A program made the translations under genes and the position numbers. The notes beneath the pieces were generated by a model. That model made no database searches, was not told the origin of the DNA, and was given only the letters and a program-made list of their open reading frames with translations. A stretch of DNA of 64,000 nucleotides from Cliona cf. orientalis (lineage: Eukaryota > Porifera > Demospongiae > Clionaida > Clionaidae): NCBI GenBank assembly GCA_963930775.1, contig OZ005704.1, positions 1,488,001 through 1,552,000 of the forward strand. Direction: 5' to 3'. Below, piece after piece: positions 43,263 through 58,200 of this stretch; the first letter of the stretch is position 1, and each line of letters begins with the position of its first letter.

Positions 43263-46200
43263 TTAATCATTGGTTGAGGCCGATTTCCACTTTTCACTTG
43301 CTTCCTTCCTGGCGTCAGGTACAAATTGGTTCTTTACTCCACCAAGCATGTGTCTCGTAGCCTCCGACGCAAGGATGATGGGTTTGACAATTGTTCCAGG
43401 AAGTTGTCTCAAAACTCCGCCCACTGCACCAGTCACACCCTTCTCCTCGTGTTCCTTAGTGACCACAGTGTACATATCTGTGGCTGTGCTGCCTATACCC
43501 TGCATCGAGAAGAATGGTGAAAATGATAAAGAGAGGGAGAGAGGAGGGATGGAAGGAGGGAGAGAGAGAGAAAAAAGAGAGTGAGAGAGAGGACAGAGAA
43601 AAAGGACGAAGGACTCTAACTTACAGCATAGACAACATCATAGGCATTGGCAAATCCTTCCCTCACGTCCAGAGGCTCATGTGGCTTATGCTGATGCACC
43701 AGCTGACCAGAAGACCGTTCACTCGGTGATACCAGATCGTAGGCCATTTGAGCAAAGGACTGAACCGTCTCCAACATCCGACTGGTCAACTCAACCATAG
43801 CAACTCCGGTTGATGAGGTGAAAGCCGTGGCTCCTCTCTGCAGGCCCCACAAGATACGACCATCCTCCTGGTACTGGTAGTAGGGAAGACGAACTAGATC
43901 CAGAACACCGTACACTGCAACAATGAGAAACATTCACATGCTTGGTCACATACTTCAGGGATGAAGGTAGGAGGAATAGATCAATACTAACACTTAATAA
44001 GTTTGTAGTCACTTAAAATGTCCTAAACTTAGATATATATACCTAGTTGTGTTACGTGGTGCATTGGTCCAACCCCCTTGAGGATGTGGGGCAGCTGGTA
44101 GCTACGAATGTCCTGCACCCACTCATTACTGGCATACTCCATCACCTTGTCCCAGCCAAGCAACCTGAACGCAAGAAACGGTTAGTAGAGCAGCAGTTGT
44201 AAAGCAGTATAATGAGCATGTACTGCACATGTACATGCAGCTTACCCTTTCTTGTATGTCAAGGCCTTCAGCTTGACTTCAGAGTTGCTAAGGTGGCTCA
44301 GTCCGAGTAAAATCCCAGCCAGTGTCCCCTGAGGAGGAAGGAACAATGTACAGTAACACAGTGATATAATTTTAGATACATGTAATACTCTCTCTTCCTT
44401 TAGATCTGTTTTGTGTCATGGAATATTGTAACCAATAATTAATCTGAAACTGACAGGAACCATTTTATCAGTGCCTGAATGTATGCAAACTATGTCTTCT
44501 GTTGTAATATAATTTCCATGTACATGTACATAACTTAGTTACCATCTCTGTCTTGAATCCCTTGGCCTCATAGTCAATCCTGATGGGCAGCTCTGGTTGA
44601 AACACAAACGACCTTACAAAGACCTCCTTGTTTGATCGGCGGAGCACTGGAGACTGGGAACCGGTAGAGGAACCTGAACTACTCCTCTCCCTCGTCTGCG
44701 GGTCTACTCCGGCATCGTCCAATGAAGGCAGTGGCACTGATTGATTAAAGATGATGTCATAAGTATTACAGACAATCAGAGAGGTCTAGCGTGGAAATTG
44801 TCACACTCCCCTAACACATCAAAACCCCTTCTTATGCCCTTCCCACCCACAAAGGATGCCATCAATTTGTCTCCAGCTCTATGGTGAGCATGATCGAGGG
44901 ATATTATGGTAGAGTACTCACATGCCAGGGTGGCAGTGTCCCCAAGCTGCCTCAGGAAGTTCGATATGAAGAGAATAGCATCCTGTGAAAACAATGAAAT
45001 TGTAAGGTGAATACATATACACGATACTGTGCTTGCTATATTAACATCATGAGTATATTATACTCTTGCTAACATCATTAAAGAAGGAATGCAGTGTTTG
45101 CTTGATGTGACTTGCCTGGTCCATGTTGAGTCTGATGGGTAGGATGGACAGTCGAACAGACGCCTCTTCAATGTCTGGCTGTGTCTCAAGCTCAGGGCGA
45201 GTGAAGAGAACCTTCAGAGATATCTACAAGTACATGTACACCAAAATTAATGCTAGTATTACAAAATATAATAATACCGTAGGACGGGTTTTAATTGCGT
45301 AGTTTAATAATTGCGTTCTAGTCAAGTCAGGCCAAATTGCGAATCCAATAATTGCGATGGACGACCCCGTACCGTACCGTAGTATACGTGCACGTTTTAT
45401 GTTTGTGAATCTATTAATTGCGAAACGTAGAAAAACTCGCAATTTGCAATTAATAGATACTCGCAATTAAAACCCAACCTATGGTAATTGTATTCGTATT
45501 GTGTGACTGATGACCCTTTCCATGTATGTATGTACAGACTAGTGATTCATGTTTCTATTTTTGTGGCTTGCACTAACAATGAAACTATGAAATATCCCGA
45601 TCTACGATATAATAAGGATTTCACATATACCATATTGGCGTGTGATTGTCTTGGCATTGCTTCTGTGGTGTACTGATAGAGAAACTTGTTGATCTGAGAC
45701 CCAGCGAGTCGGTCCCTGATTTCCAGGTCGTTAACGAGCAGGGTGAGTTGAGATGACTGCTCCGTGTTCTTGGGATATGTCTCGTGTTGAATACGAAGCT
45801 GAAGAAACAGATCAATGTGAACTCAGGTACATTGTAGCTATAATAAAATTACATAATATAATATTATATTATTGAAGATGGGGTATGTTTACTAGCAAAA
45901 ATTACTGAGTCAGGAATTGTTACTGCAGTCTCAGAGGTGAAGCTAGAATCAATCAACTGTTCACTAAATTACACATCTGAGTGTTAGGGCCCCACCATGG
46001 CTAATTAAGCCTAAAATATTATGTACGTGTACATACTCTTGTACTTAATTACTCATACCTTGTCCAGTTCCAGCTCGATGAGCACCGAGTGGTCTCTCCC
46101 AGGTCCCCCGGCCACCCTCCAGTCACTGGGGGCAGCTCTCTTACCACCACCGCCACCACTGCCACTCCTCCTCTTGCCATTACCCCCATTACCCCCACCG

Positions 46201-49200
46201 CCATAATCTCGACCAGCTCTAGGACTTGAAGACAAAGTATAAGACCCTCTCGATGATGAGGATGCACCACTCATGAAATCTGCGGACTTAGTAGTTCTCC
46301 CATTGCTGCTACCAGTATTAGGCCTGTAAGGGTATGTAGTTCTACCAGAGTGGGATTGATCCTGTGCTGATGAGTAATAATGAGTGTTTGAGTGACCAGT
46401 GCCAGTTGTAGCATTGCTATGGTGACGGTGTGAACTGTGAGGGCTGGAGGGAGAGGGAGAGGGAGAAGAAGAGGGGGAGGTTGAGGGAGGTGTGGAGGAT
46501 TGGAAGTCTCTCCCGCCGTACATGTGCCAGATGACTGTCATCTCTTTGAGGGTGTACGCCAGGATAGGCTCTGGGTAGTGCTTGGGACGCTGCAGTTGAT
46601 CAGTGTGACGATCCTGTGGGATTGGTAAATTAAAAAGAAAAAAAGTTTTGTAAGGAAAAAAAAGACTATTAAATATTTGGCCTGTATGTATTATTATGTA
46701 CATGTAAATATGCACGAAGGCAGTGGATAGATGTTACATGTAGAACAGTACAAGTGTGTTTTCAAATGGCTTACTGGGATTGTGAAATGGTTTTCAATGA
46801 GCTCTATCTTCTCTCCCTTCTCTAGCAGACACTTGACCTGTGGCCTGGCGCCAGGAGCCTGCACAAACACAGTACACTATAACAGTACTGGTATAAGTTA
46901 TAGTTGCAAGATCTTAATTGGGGTGAATGAGATGACCCCCTCTCATCATTGGCGTACCCTATTATTACTATTATACCTCTCTGGTATCCAGTAATTTGCC
47001 TCTAAAAACTACGGTTGCTAGGCGATGGCCAACATATTTACAAATACACATGACAGATGTGTGTATACTTCTACATGTACAATGTATGTGGTTTTGCTCA
47101 CCACTCTGGTGATGGTGGGGGCATCGATGACACAGAAATCCTCATCACTCTCGGAGAAAATACTTCCATGGTCGGAGGAGCCACTTTGCTTCATTGACTT
47201 TCTCGTTGGACTCAAAACATCCTTCCGCCTCCTCCCTCCCCCTCCACTCCCTCCTCCCCTGCTCCCATTGGTCAGATTTTGACGCGGCCGGTGATGACTC
47301 ATCAAATCACGAAGAATATTATCGTCATCATCGTCATCGTCATCGGAGTCTGAATTAAATTCCATCACTACCGACTTTTCTCCAGACATGTGAATCTCCA
47401 TTTTGGATTTGGATGGTGAACTTTTTACTTTATTTGGTGGTGTTCTTTTTGATCGGCTGTGACCACTAGCTGATGAGTAGGCGTGGCCACTGGTGGTGGT
47501 GGGTGTGGCTTGTGTTGGGGCCACGATGTCTTCCATAGCATCGTCAATGAGGTGTCCGATATTTCCATTCTCACTGCTCAGGGGTGCACCATCATCAATA
47601 CCAGAAGGCTGCAGAAGTGCATACCGCATAGCCAGAAAATTGGCAGGGAATTAAATTTGGCAGTTTGGCAGTCTACATGTACATGTATATTACAACCGCC
47701 AAATTAAAATCCGCTACAATTTCCTACTCGCATATATACGTATGGCAATCCCGTACCGAACCGCCAAATTTAAATCCGCCAATATTCTTGCAATAGCGAT
47801 TTTGGGCTCAACTGCCAAATTTAATTCCCGCCAATATTTCCGGCTATACAGTATGTGCACAGAAAGCATGCATGTTAAAAATAAGAGAGCTTTGATAATT
47901 CTTGATCTACTGCCAATTGTTACGGACAAATAGTGCACACACACACAGACATACTGGTAAGTTTGCTTCAATGCCGAGGGTGGAGTAATCTCTGAGCAGT
48001 TGCGTCTCTCCTCCTCCCCCACCCTCTCCCTCGCTGCCCCCAGCAGTAGCAACCCTCCTCTGAAGGTCTCCGTTCCTCGACAGGTAGAGCATCAGGTCTC
48101 TGAGGGCAATGCACGAGTCAGCACATGTGCGGAGGTGGACCACGTTGCTGGAGCACTCCACACTCACGTCAGGGAGACGAGAAAACAGCTAAAGGGTAGT
48201 GAAAAGTAATACGTATTATATGTACAACATGTAGATATAAGCTTAAATTTTCCACCCTATGGGAGTGATCCCATATGTTAGAACCTACTTGTAGTTTTGT
48301 GGTTGTCACTGATTCAGTGAAAAACAGTAAAACTAGTCACGATGAATGACAACTAATGTCTAGACACTCAATCTCGCACAGTACATGTACCTTCTGATAG
48401 TCTCCTCCTAACTGTGAGTTATCACACAACCTCAGTGTCAGTTCAAACCACTCCATCTCCAGCACACAGACATGAAGCAGCGATCCAGGACTAGCACGGC
48501 CACTACCGCCGCCATTTCCCCCTCCCCCTCTGCCACCTCCACTGCCAGCACCACGCTGCTGATGCTGTTGCTGGTTGGCCAGAGAGAGGTAGGTGCCGTC
48601 CACCACCAGCTTCAGCACCAACACCGGCGCTCCAGTCACTAGGTTGGTCGATAGACTCATCGAATCAAAGCTTAGCAGAACGTGCAGGGGAAGGTAGAGA
48701 GGCCTGGAAGAAAAATTGAAACATACCCTACTAATGGAAAAATTTCTTCTATGTACATGTACGTATCCCAAAACCATCCTAGTGCCCAGTCAAGCTGCTA
48801 GATCATACATGTATGAAAGCAGAGATATTGAGATGCCAAGGCTATGCAAGGAGTATTGATCAGGAGTAGCTGTCGATTGCTGGCAATTTGAGAGGAATGT
48901 ACCCCTCAATTGAGAAATATGATCACTGGATATAATTATATAAAGCTCTGAAATCATCATGGAAGCCAGGCTGAATATGATGTTTTAACATCAATCTACA
49001 TATATCTGTCAGATGCAAAATATTATGGTTTGGGAGAGCCAGTTTGAGTGAGCACTGGGATACCCAGCCTTGAGAAGGCATGCTACTGCTGAAGTCTGAT
49101 ACTTCACTTTGACCTTTACATCATAGAGTGAAATATGCACATTAACTCTAGTGTATAGCAACTAAGCAATGCGCTAATAAGCTGCTCAAGGCAGCGATGC

Positions 49201-52200
49201 CCAGACTAATTACATGTACATCTACATAATTATTATTATTAAATTATTTGCATCATGCACATGTACATGTACAGTAAGTACATGTATACGTATATACATG
49301 TAATATATTGGGGTATTGTACATGTACATGCACATTGACATAATACATGTATTACATGTGTAAAAGTTAGGATGTAGTGTGGAGTTATGCATAAACGTGA
49401 CCAGGGCTACTTGTGAAGCAGTACATGTACACAAGTTATTGCACATCAACACGGTGAAAATATTTTGTCATTTTCTCCCCTATACATGTACCTGTACTCC
49501 ACAGCACACGATGTCAGGTGAGTGTGCAGCTCAGTGATCAGTGATGGTGATTCATAGCCGTCCACTTCTTCCTCACCAAAATCAAAGAACTCTGCCAGCT
49601 GAATGGACAAAATCAATATGGATAGTAATTTGTATTAAATCTGGTGGGGTGGGACACTGGTAAGAACGTAGAAGCAGAGGTATGCTAACGAACCTGTTTG
49701 AAGCAGTTGTGTTCCGCTGGAGTCATATGGTAGCCAATGGTTGCGTTTTGGAGTCCAAGTGCACACTTGTTGGTCTATTCAGGGAAAAAATAACATTATA
49801 AAATAATTTTTTTAATGGAGATCAGAGGGTAAGGTCATCATCAGGTTATCCTCCTCTTTATTTCATATGCATGATGTTTATTTATGCAAAATTTTTACAT
49901 TTGCAAAACTTTGTCTATATTATGCGATAAAAATATCAAAAAGGAGGAGGTATTAATGAACCTACCGTAGAATTTCTTTCTTTGTCCAACTTCATCTCCA
50001 TGGCAATGGTAAACAAGGGCTGTTCCAGGTGCTGGGATGCTCTAGCCTTATGGTGGGGGGCGGGGCCACCCCTCGTCCTGTAGACGATCGGCAGCATCTT
50101 GTCGAGCACTGCTCTACCGCTTCTGCCATGACTGCCTTCACTGCTCTCACTGTCCTCCACACAGGAGAAGGCAGGCAACTCGGCCAACTCAAGGCTACCT
50201 ATGTGATGCAGACTGAAATCTTGAACCTGCAGTATGCATTAAGAAAGATTTCCATAATTCTTTTATGGCGATTAGAAACAAATTTAATGTCAGGAGTCAT
50301 TTTTATTTGCATCATACATAAAAATTTTTTGGGTGTGTCAACTGATGATGTAAAATAATACTAAAGGGCTCTTCCTTTTTATGCATCACAATAATATTAT
50401 TATCATGATATGGGCCATACATTATACCTGTGCACAGAAGTAGTCGAGAGTTGGGTCTCCCTTGTAGCCACTGACAGAGAACAAGTGGATATTAGAGAGG
50501 TCAGAGTATACCAGTCCAGAGTCCATGCCCACGGCAGCTGTGGGTGGTGCAGTGGTGGACTTTGGACTGAGGTCGAGAAGGTGACCTTCAGAGCTGGCAC
50601 TGTGGAAGATGTTGGAGTCAAGAGGATCACTACTGGCAGGGGAGGGGGGCTGAGGGGGAGAGAGGGAGGGAAGGAGAGAGAAGATTTCATGGTCATTATG
50701 TACATGTACGTGTAGCTATAACGCAAAAATTTATTGTGATGTATGTATGTTCTATTTATTTGTGTTTTAATATTTCATCATGCATTGCGCATGTGCTGTA
50801 TGCTAAGTTGCCTTATGACAAGTTCTTGAACTAGTGAGAGTTTGAGTAGCTAGGTAGATCTGGTCTAATCTGCAGCTCAAACATAACATTTATAGTACCT
50901 CCTTGACTTCGGTTAGCATTGTTAGTTTTGCTTTCTCCAGAGTGAGAGAGAAGGCTAACCGACTCAGCCCACCATTTTGCACTTTCTCACCAGCTCCATC
51001 GTTATAGGGAGGGGACATATTCCCTAACCTGTCAGCTCCCTCATCCTCTGCATCTTCTGAAATATTATATTATGTGGGTGCACGTAAAAAATTTAGGAGG
51101 TAGAAAATTTGCAAACAGAAAAAAAAATGATGGAAAGTGGAGATGCTGGGTTTCGAACCCAGGACCTTCTGCATGCAAAGCAGACGCTCTACCACTGAGC
51201 TACATCCCCTCTCCATATATTTACTACTACAAATGAGCAAGTCATCACAATTTCCTTAAGTTTTAATTTTACTCAATACAGCTAATTAGAACACTCACGC
51301 ACACACACAAATTTCACCTTCTTTGAGAACGGATTTGCACATCTGGAACCTGTCCTCCTGAGTGGCTGCTGGTTGCAGTACATCCATGCAGCTGAACAGC
51401 ATGGACTTGGCATTGGCCTTCTCCACACTCGAAGGAGAGGCCGGCTGCCAAAGGAGGAGATCACTGGCAAATCTAGAGTGTAGAGGGAGGGGGAGGGAGG
51501 GGAGGGGGTAGATTAATTATTATGCAGAGCCCATGGATACTTTTTAGAATTATTGTACGAATCTATGAAATCGGAGAAGGTACATGTAAGTACATGTACA
51601 GTGGTGTATTGATATACTCTATAGATTATTATTATGTGCACAACAGGTGCCCTAGCCAGAATTTATCTTGAATAGCTTGTCGAATGTTAAAAATTGGACT
51701 CTTTCAGTTCATAAAAAATTGATGAGGTTTATGTACTCTACCATATTATTGACATCACATCTGAGGTAGCCTAGAAGCCTTGGTACCATTGACTCCAGTG
51801 GTTCAATTGGATCAGTTGTACTCTACCCTCTTGATAACTAGCACCATCATCACCCCTTGCTTGCAACAAAGCATGCTCATTGAACTCTAGATTAGAATCA
51901 GAAGGTTTTCCAATCTACATGTACAATCCAGCATACATGTATACATGCATGTACATGTATACATGACTGCTATATGTACCTACAAGGCCACACATATGCA
52001 CACACACCACTTAGTGTACATTATAATATAGCTATAGCAGGAATAACAGAGCACATCCAAGTGTCTTACTATTGGCGCCAATCTGGAGGTGCCAGAGGTG
52101 AAATACCCCTATACAAAGGCATATAATATCATGATAAGGGTGTATCATTATTGCCCTTGGTCATGCACATAGGGATGGAGCGTTCCACTTGATGCAGCTG

Positions 52201-55200
52201 TATCTAGAAGTGGATACAGCTTGCTTACTGGATGGAGCTACAAGAATTTTGATTGGATCGTTAACTTCCACCTCCTAGGTTGCCCTAGGGTCAGACTGTG
52301 ATCCAATACTGTGCTAATGAACAAGCTTTCCTGGTCCTCTCTGCCACACCAAAGCACCAAAGCCATGAAACCATGAAACAAGGGCAGGGCTGGAGGTCCA
52401 AGAGTAAATGATGTCAGAAAGCTAGAGTCAGGGGCTGAAGGTCACGTACATGTATGCCTGATCAGAAGCCATGATATTTTTATAATGAACCCTTGACCAT
52501 CTCCCCAGTAGCTGCACAGTGTAATGGTGCATGTGGTAAAAGGTCGTCAATAGAATGCGTACACATCGATCGATGCTGGCCCCAGAAATCGTGGAGATGG
52601 CGTCTAAGATCGACTCTCAACCTTGATAGCGACAAGTTTCGATGCTTCAATCACAGAGACGAACTCGACAACACAGTATTCCTTCCGAACTTCAGGTTGG
52701 TCACGCTGCTGCAGTCGCGCGCGGGCCAGCCCCTTGTGGCAGTGATGCGTGCTATATATAGCGCAAGGCTAGCTTTATTTATCCATGGCATTACGTAAGC
52801 CAAGAAAACACGTGAAGTTCAACCAACAGTACTTCTCAGAAAAAGTAGCGCTCAGGTTGTAATCTATTCGCTGGATACACGCGTAAGATACTCTACATAT
52901 TTACTGATTTTCAAGTCTCAGAAAGGCTCCAGCGAGGCCCTGAATTTTCTCATAATTACCTCATAGATTACACCATAGGTTTCATCATAATTTCACTATA
53001 ATTACCTCATAACCACAGAAAAGTAAATTGCTACTGGGGAGATAATAACTATCGCAAAAAATGAAAAACTGGCTAATATGCTTTCAACTTGTATATACAC
53101 TAATCCCATCTGGGCATAACCTGATCTCACTCTTGAGCATTTAGTTAACCTATCTTTGAGGAATACATTCAACAGGCAGCTAATGTGAGCATGCTCCTTT
53201 ATGCTACATGTACATGCATACATGTACATGTACATGTATTGAGATTTAATATGCATGTATACGGTGAATTTGCAAAAAAAAAAATTGTACAATGTATAAT
53301 CTGTGTTACTAACCTATGATAGAGAGTCTGGAGGAATTTCTTGCTGGGTATGTGGATGTTGACAGAGGGTAGAGTGCACAGCACGGAGTACTGAGCCAGG
53401 TTGATGGCATGCTGCTCAAACTCGCTCATCTCAGAGGGACTGCCGGGAAGAACTAACTCACGGGAATGCATCTCATCCGCATCATCAGAATCACCCTAGG
53501 GGACACATAAAATGCATGGAGTCATTGCATAATAAGTTCATCTGCACGCTCATAAAAGTTTACATAGTATGATCAAAAATGCCAAAAAAAGATTACGCAA
53601 AATAAATTGTGAACAACAGGAAAAAGTTTATTGATTTGATACTGATTTTGTCTATTGTTCACAATATATTTTGCGTAGTCTTTTTTGGCATTTTTGTGCA
53701 TGTATGATCATACTATGTAAACTTTTATGAGCGCGATGATCATTTTCAGAGTAACTACACGTATATACAAATACGTACCTGTGCAACTTTGCCTGTGGAG
53801 AACATAGATCGTTTGCTGGAAAAAGGAAGGGGCTCACTCTTTCTCAACTCAATCTCTGCTTCGAGCGAGTCGTGGCGGGTATAATCGAACGCCAGAGCTC
53901 CAGTAGTGGTAGTGGCAGCAGAAGAAGAAGAGGCCTTAGCCTTAGTCACCTGCAGTGTTTCGTACAGAATCACTATTAGTAAGATGGAGGACCAGATGCC
54001 ATTGGGGTGGGAGAGCAATAGGGTGGAGTCAGTAAAGCTTCTCCAACAAAATTCAAGGCATGACAATAGGGCATACACTGTACATGTACTTTGGGTGGAG
54101 GATGTTGCCACATTAAAGCTTTTGGAATCTCCCTATTCACACATCAAAGGGAATTCTGTACTGAAGGCTTGTTGGGCCGATATACCTTATGTATGCTGGG
54201 GAGAACACTTTTGGGGGGGGGGGGGGGGGGGGGGAGTGTAGGGTACCACACCCTATGTATGAAACACTGACCTGAGCCAGCACACTATCAGACACTGGCT
54301 GTACCACTATGCTTATGGTGGCTGCAGTGTCCCCAGTGTTACTGTCAGTGTTGCTGCCGCAGGTGGGTACATGGTGGAGGGAGGAGGTGGGGATTGGTGA
54401 GGGGTGGTGCTGGTGCTGGTGCTGGTGGGAGGGGCTAGAGGTTGAGGGATTGTTGATGGAGAGGAAGAGTTGTCTGCCCTCAACAGAACCATCACAGCTA
54501 AGGTAGGCTGCAGTAAAGATGGCAAAGAGATAAAAACCTCAGTGTAACACACATATATATATACATGTACATGTAATGACGCAAAAGTAGAATCAGAAAC
54601 TACATGTACTGGTTATAGATACCTTTAGCATTGTTGAAGTATGCATCGATGGAGTAGGTAGCCTCCCCAGCCAGAGCTGGAGGGGAGAGCTGACTAGATA
54701 AGCCTACGTCACTGACTGTGGCAAACAAGACTTCATTTCTTAGAGAGGACTGGTACCAGGGAGGCTGCTTCTGGTTAGTCAGATTGGGCACTGGAAATCT
54801 GAGATAACATAATGAATATTAAGTGCTGTTTACAAAAAAAATTGATGATTTTAGTAATGACTTTTTAACATGGTTAGTACCTTAGTGAGAAGTTAACTGT
54901 GTTGCATTTTGTCCTGAGGCTGAGCCTGTGTTCCCTCCTGGAGGATGGGTCGGCGGACACTGCCTGGTTGAACACAGCCTGGCGTTGCTGCATACATAGA
55001 TTAATAAACACACTGGGCAATGCAAGAATCCTGGAGGAGTAGCTGTCTAATACACACAGTTCATCCAGCTACTGCCCTCATTGTACTTCAACCTTCAAAA
55101 ACAGCAGCCAAACCAAAAAAAAAAACAAAACTTACCAAGCCTAGGGAGAATGCACTTGTACACTCATCAGGAAATAAAAATTACCCCAAACACTGGTTCA

Positions 55201-58200
55201 GTTTCATGTGGCAAAACAGCAGAGGGCAGAGGGGTTATTGATGGTTATTAAGAGGGTGCAAAAGAGAAATGCAGGGTACTAAAGGGCATACCTCAAGCCA
55301 TATTCAACTGGACAGGACATGGGATGACCTCATTTGTGAACTAGCTGGCATTACAAAACAGTGGCCAGAATTAAAGATTACCACAACATGTACATGTATG
55401 AACATAATTATATGCACACACACACACACAGCTAGCTCACCAGGCCAATGGTGTGTATGTTGCTCGATGTCATATACAGCGAGTGTTTCATCTTTTCCAG
55501 ACTATTTGACCTCAGCGTGACCAGCCGTGACCTTGTGGGCGTGGCCAGGAGGGGTTGGAGTCTGTCGAGTAGGGTGACGTCGGCACTGACCTGGGCTGTG
55601 GTGAGAAGAACCTCGGCTGTAGTGTGGACCTCTCCACAGCTGCCGTGAGAACGCTAGAGCAGGAGATTGAAGTAGGCAGTGTTACATACATGTACATAGA
55701 TACATGTAAATGTACATGTATGTAGCCATACACATGTAGCTTGGGTACCAATAACTAATAGGGGATTTATGAAAAATAATTTAATATTTGTACCTTTTTA
55801 TCGGTGCTGGACGTTGTTGAGGTCAGCTTGAGTTTGAGGCAAGGTCTGGGAGAGGGGTAGGAGTCCTCAACTAGCTGAATGATCTGGGGAAAAAAATCAG
55901 AGAGTTTATTGTACGTATATATAAATGGCCTTCTATTACTGTACAGTGGGTAACTTTGGCTACCATTGATCACTCTACAAGTACAAATGTATACGATTCT
56001 GTGCTCCTAATTTTTTTTTATTGTAATTTTCTACTACTATACACACTGGGCTGACAGAGACGGGCTTTGTGATGTGGTTGATCATGGCTTGGTTGCGGTA
56101 GAGGTACTCCCAGAGCTCAGCGGACACCATCGACACATCCACACTCAGCTGTGGACCCTGGACATCAATACTGCACTTCACTGTTGACAACCACAGCCTA
56201 TGTGTACGATATACATCATGGACACATTTGTCAATAATATTATTATAACAATTACATGTAGCTATACATGTACATATATAAGCAGATGTTTCATACAGGA
56301 TTATATTTTGGGGGGGGGGGGGGGAATGGATCAATTCCTGGCCCCCCACCCTCTCTAACAAACATTCATGCAATAGACGAAGTACAAAACACATACATAC
56401 GAGCATCAAAGGAGCTATTGGCCACATGTGTAAATACTAATGCTATACAATATATACTTGTTAATAATCAATAAAAGTGCATGTCAATACAGCAGTACGC
56501 ATTGTGTGTGCCATAATACGCACGCCATAATATAATAGAGCTCCCATCATGTGATATTATTGTGGTTGAGCTATATACATGTATACTACTATTATTGGTT
56601 TGGTGGGTACTAAGTAAGTATCACCCACACACTTGAGAGGTCGAGTGTATTAGTACGTGTACTGTGGCATGCCCAGTTTACACAAGAGCAAGCCACGTAC
56701 TCAACCCTATCAAAACTATTACGAGGCACTGACCACAAAGTTTACATAGCGGGAACGCTTAGCAGCTCACACACCCCCTAGGCCCTCCCTCCCCCCCCCC
56801 CCCCCCCCAATAGTAACATACAATGTACGTAGCACTCAAGACTGTAGTATTTCTGCTTATATTTTACTAAACCTGAGGGAGCACTCTCACTGCCTGTTCA
56901 GGAATATATGTACAGGAATTGTACACGTAAAATGCAAGGATAATTTATGCTAGTCTATTATACATGTACATGTATGTACGACCATTCTATAATATTATGG
57001 CTAGAATATTCAAGACAAAAAAAAAATCATACATGTAATTTTGGTGGCTTAGGTTATCAATACTTTGGGAGATATTATGGCTCTATTGCACTAGTGTACT
57101 CACAGCAGGTGATCGTTGGGGAGCACCTGAGAGAGCTCCTCCTGTCTATTCTGCAGCACCTTTCGATTGATACCGCCCTCCAGTAATGCAGACACCGTCT
57201 CGAAATACTTCATGGGGTCTAATCCACCTTCATCCACACTCGACAGTCCACCGCTGGAATTCCTAGGACTAGAAGATTGGGAGGAAGATTTCTGAAAGGC
57301 AGTAGCAGGTGGAGAGGAGGAATAGTACTGAGTTGCAGGAGTACAGTGTGTGTGCATTGGGTCAGCTTCTAGGAGAGCCAGGGTGATTCCACTGATAGCG
57401 AATGAATACCTACAGACATCTTGATCACGTGATTCACCAGCGTAGTGGTGCTGTTTGCGGTGTGCAGCCGTAGAGGCTTGTGTTCCAGATTTGCTCGGTG
57501 CGGATGATAACAAGCTACCACCACCATCTGTGCCAATCCTAGTACATGACCCTCTTGGCATTGGTGGACTGCTGCCGTTGTATCCAACAGGAGTGAAAGA
57601 CATCGCTCCTCCACTATTCCCTGTCGCTCTGGCGCCACGCACGCCACCACCACTACTACTAGCGTGATGATAGTGGTTTGGGCTACTGTGGTGGTAGTGG
57701 GGTGTTTGAAAGGGAGGGCTCAGTGAAAGCTGTTGAAGACCTACTCCCTCGTGAAGAGGTATACTCTCCAAATCACTTGCTATACTTCTTCCATATATGT
57801 GGCCGCCGCCACCGCTAGCAGTAGTACTGTGTTCTGATCGACCAGCAACGGTCGATGATGCACTATAGCCACCACCGTACGTATCCTGAGAACTAACTCT
57901 ACTCATTGTAGATATAAAAGAGTCCTCCATTTGCGTCATAGACTGTGTCATGTGCGTCGATATGCTTCCACTGAAGCTGTGAGCCAGGTCTAGTGAGTAA
58001 AATTCTTCATTTGTGCTGATGGTGCTGTCGACGAGTGTGGAGGAGTCATGCCGTGCGGCGAGGGAGTTGTCCCACGGGTTGGCGTGGAAGGGATCTTCTC
58101 GTTGAAGCTTCTTGGCTTTGGCTTTCTGTTCGTTGAGCTGGTGCCTGGCTAGCTGAGACTCAATGGTCTTGAGGTCTCCCTTGAGGATGGGTCTGCTCTG

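Noticed and set aside
52493-52798. A 101-codon plus-strand ORF in the large ATG2 intron
   Set aside because: No recognisable domain, no splice partners, and it lies in an otherwise featureless intron.
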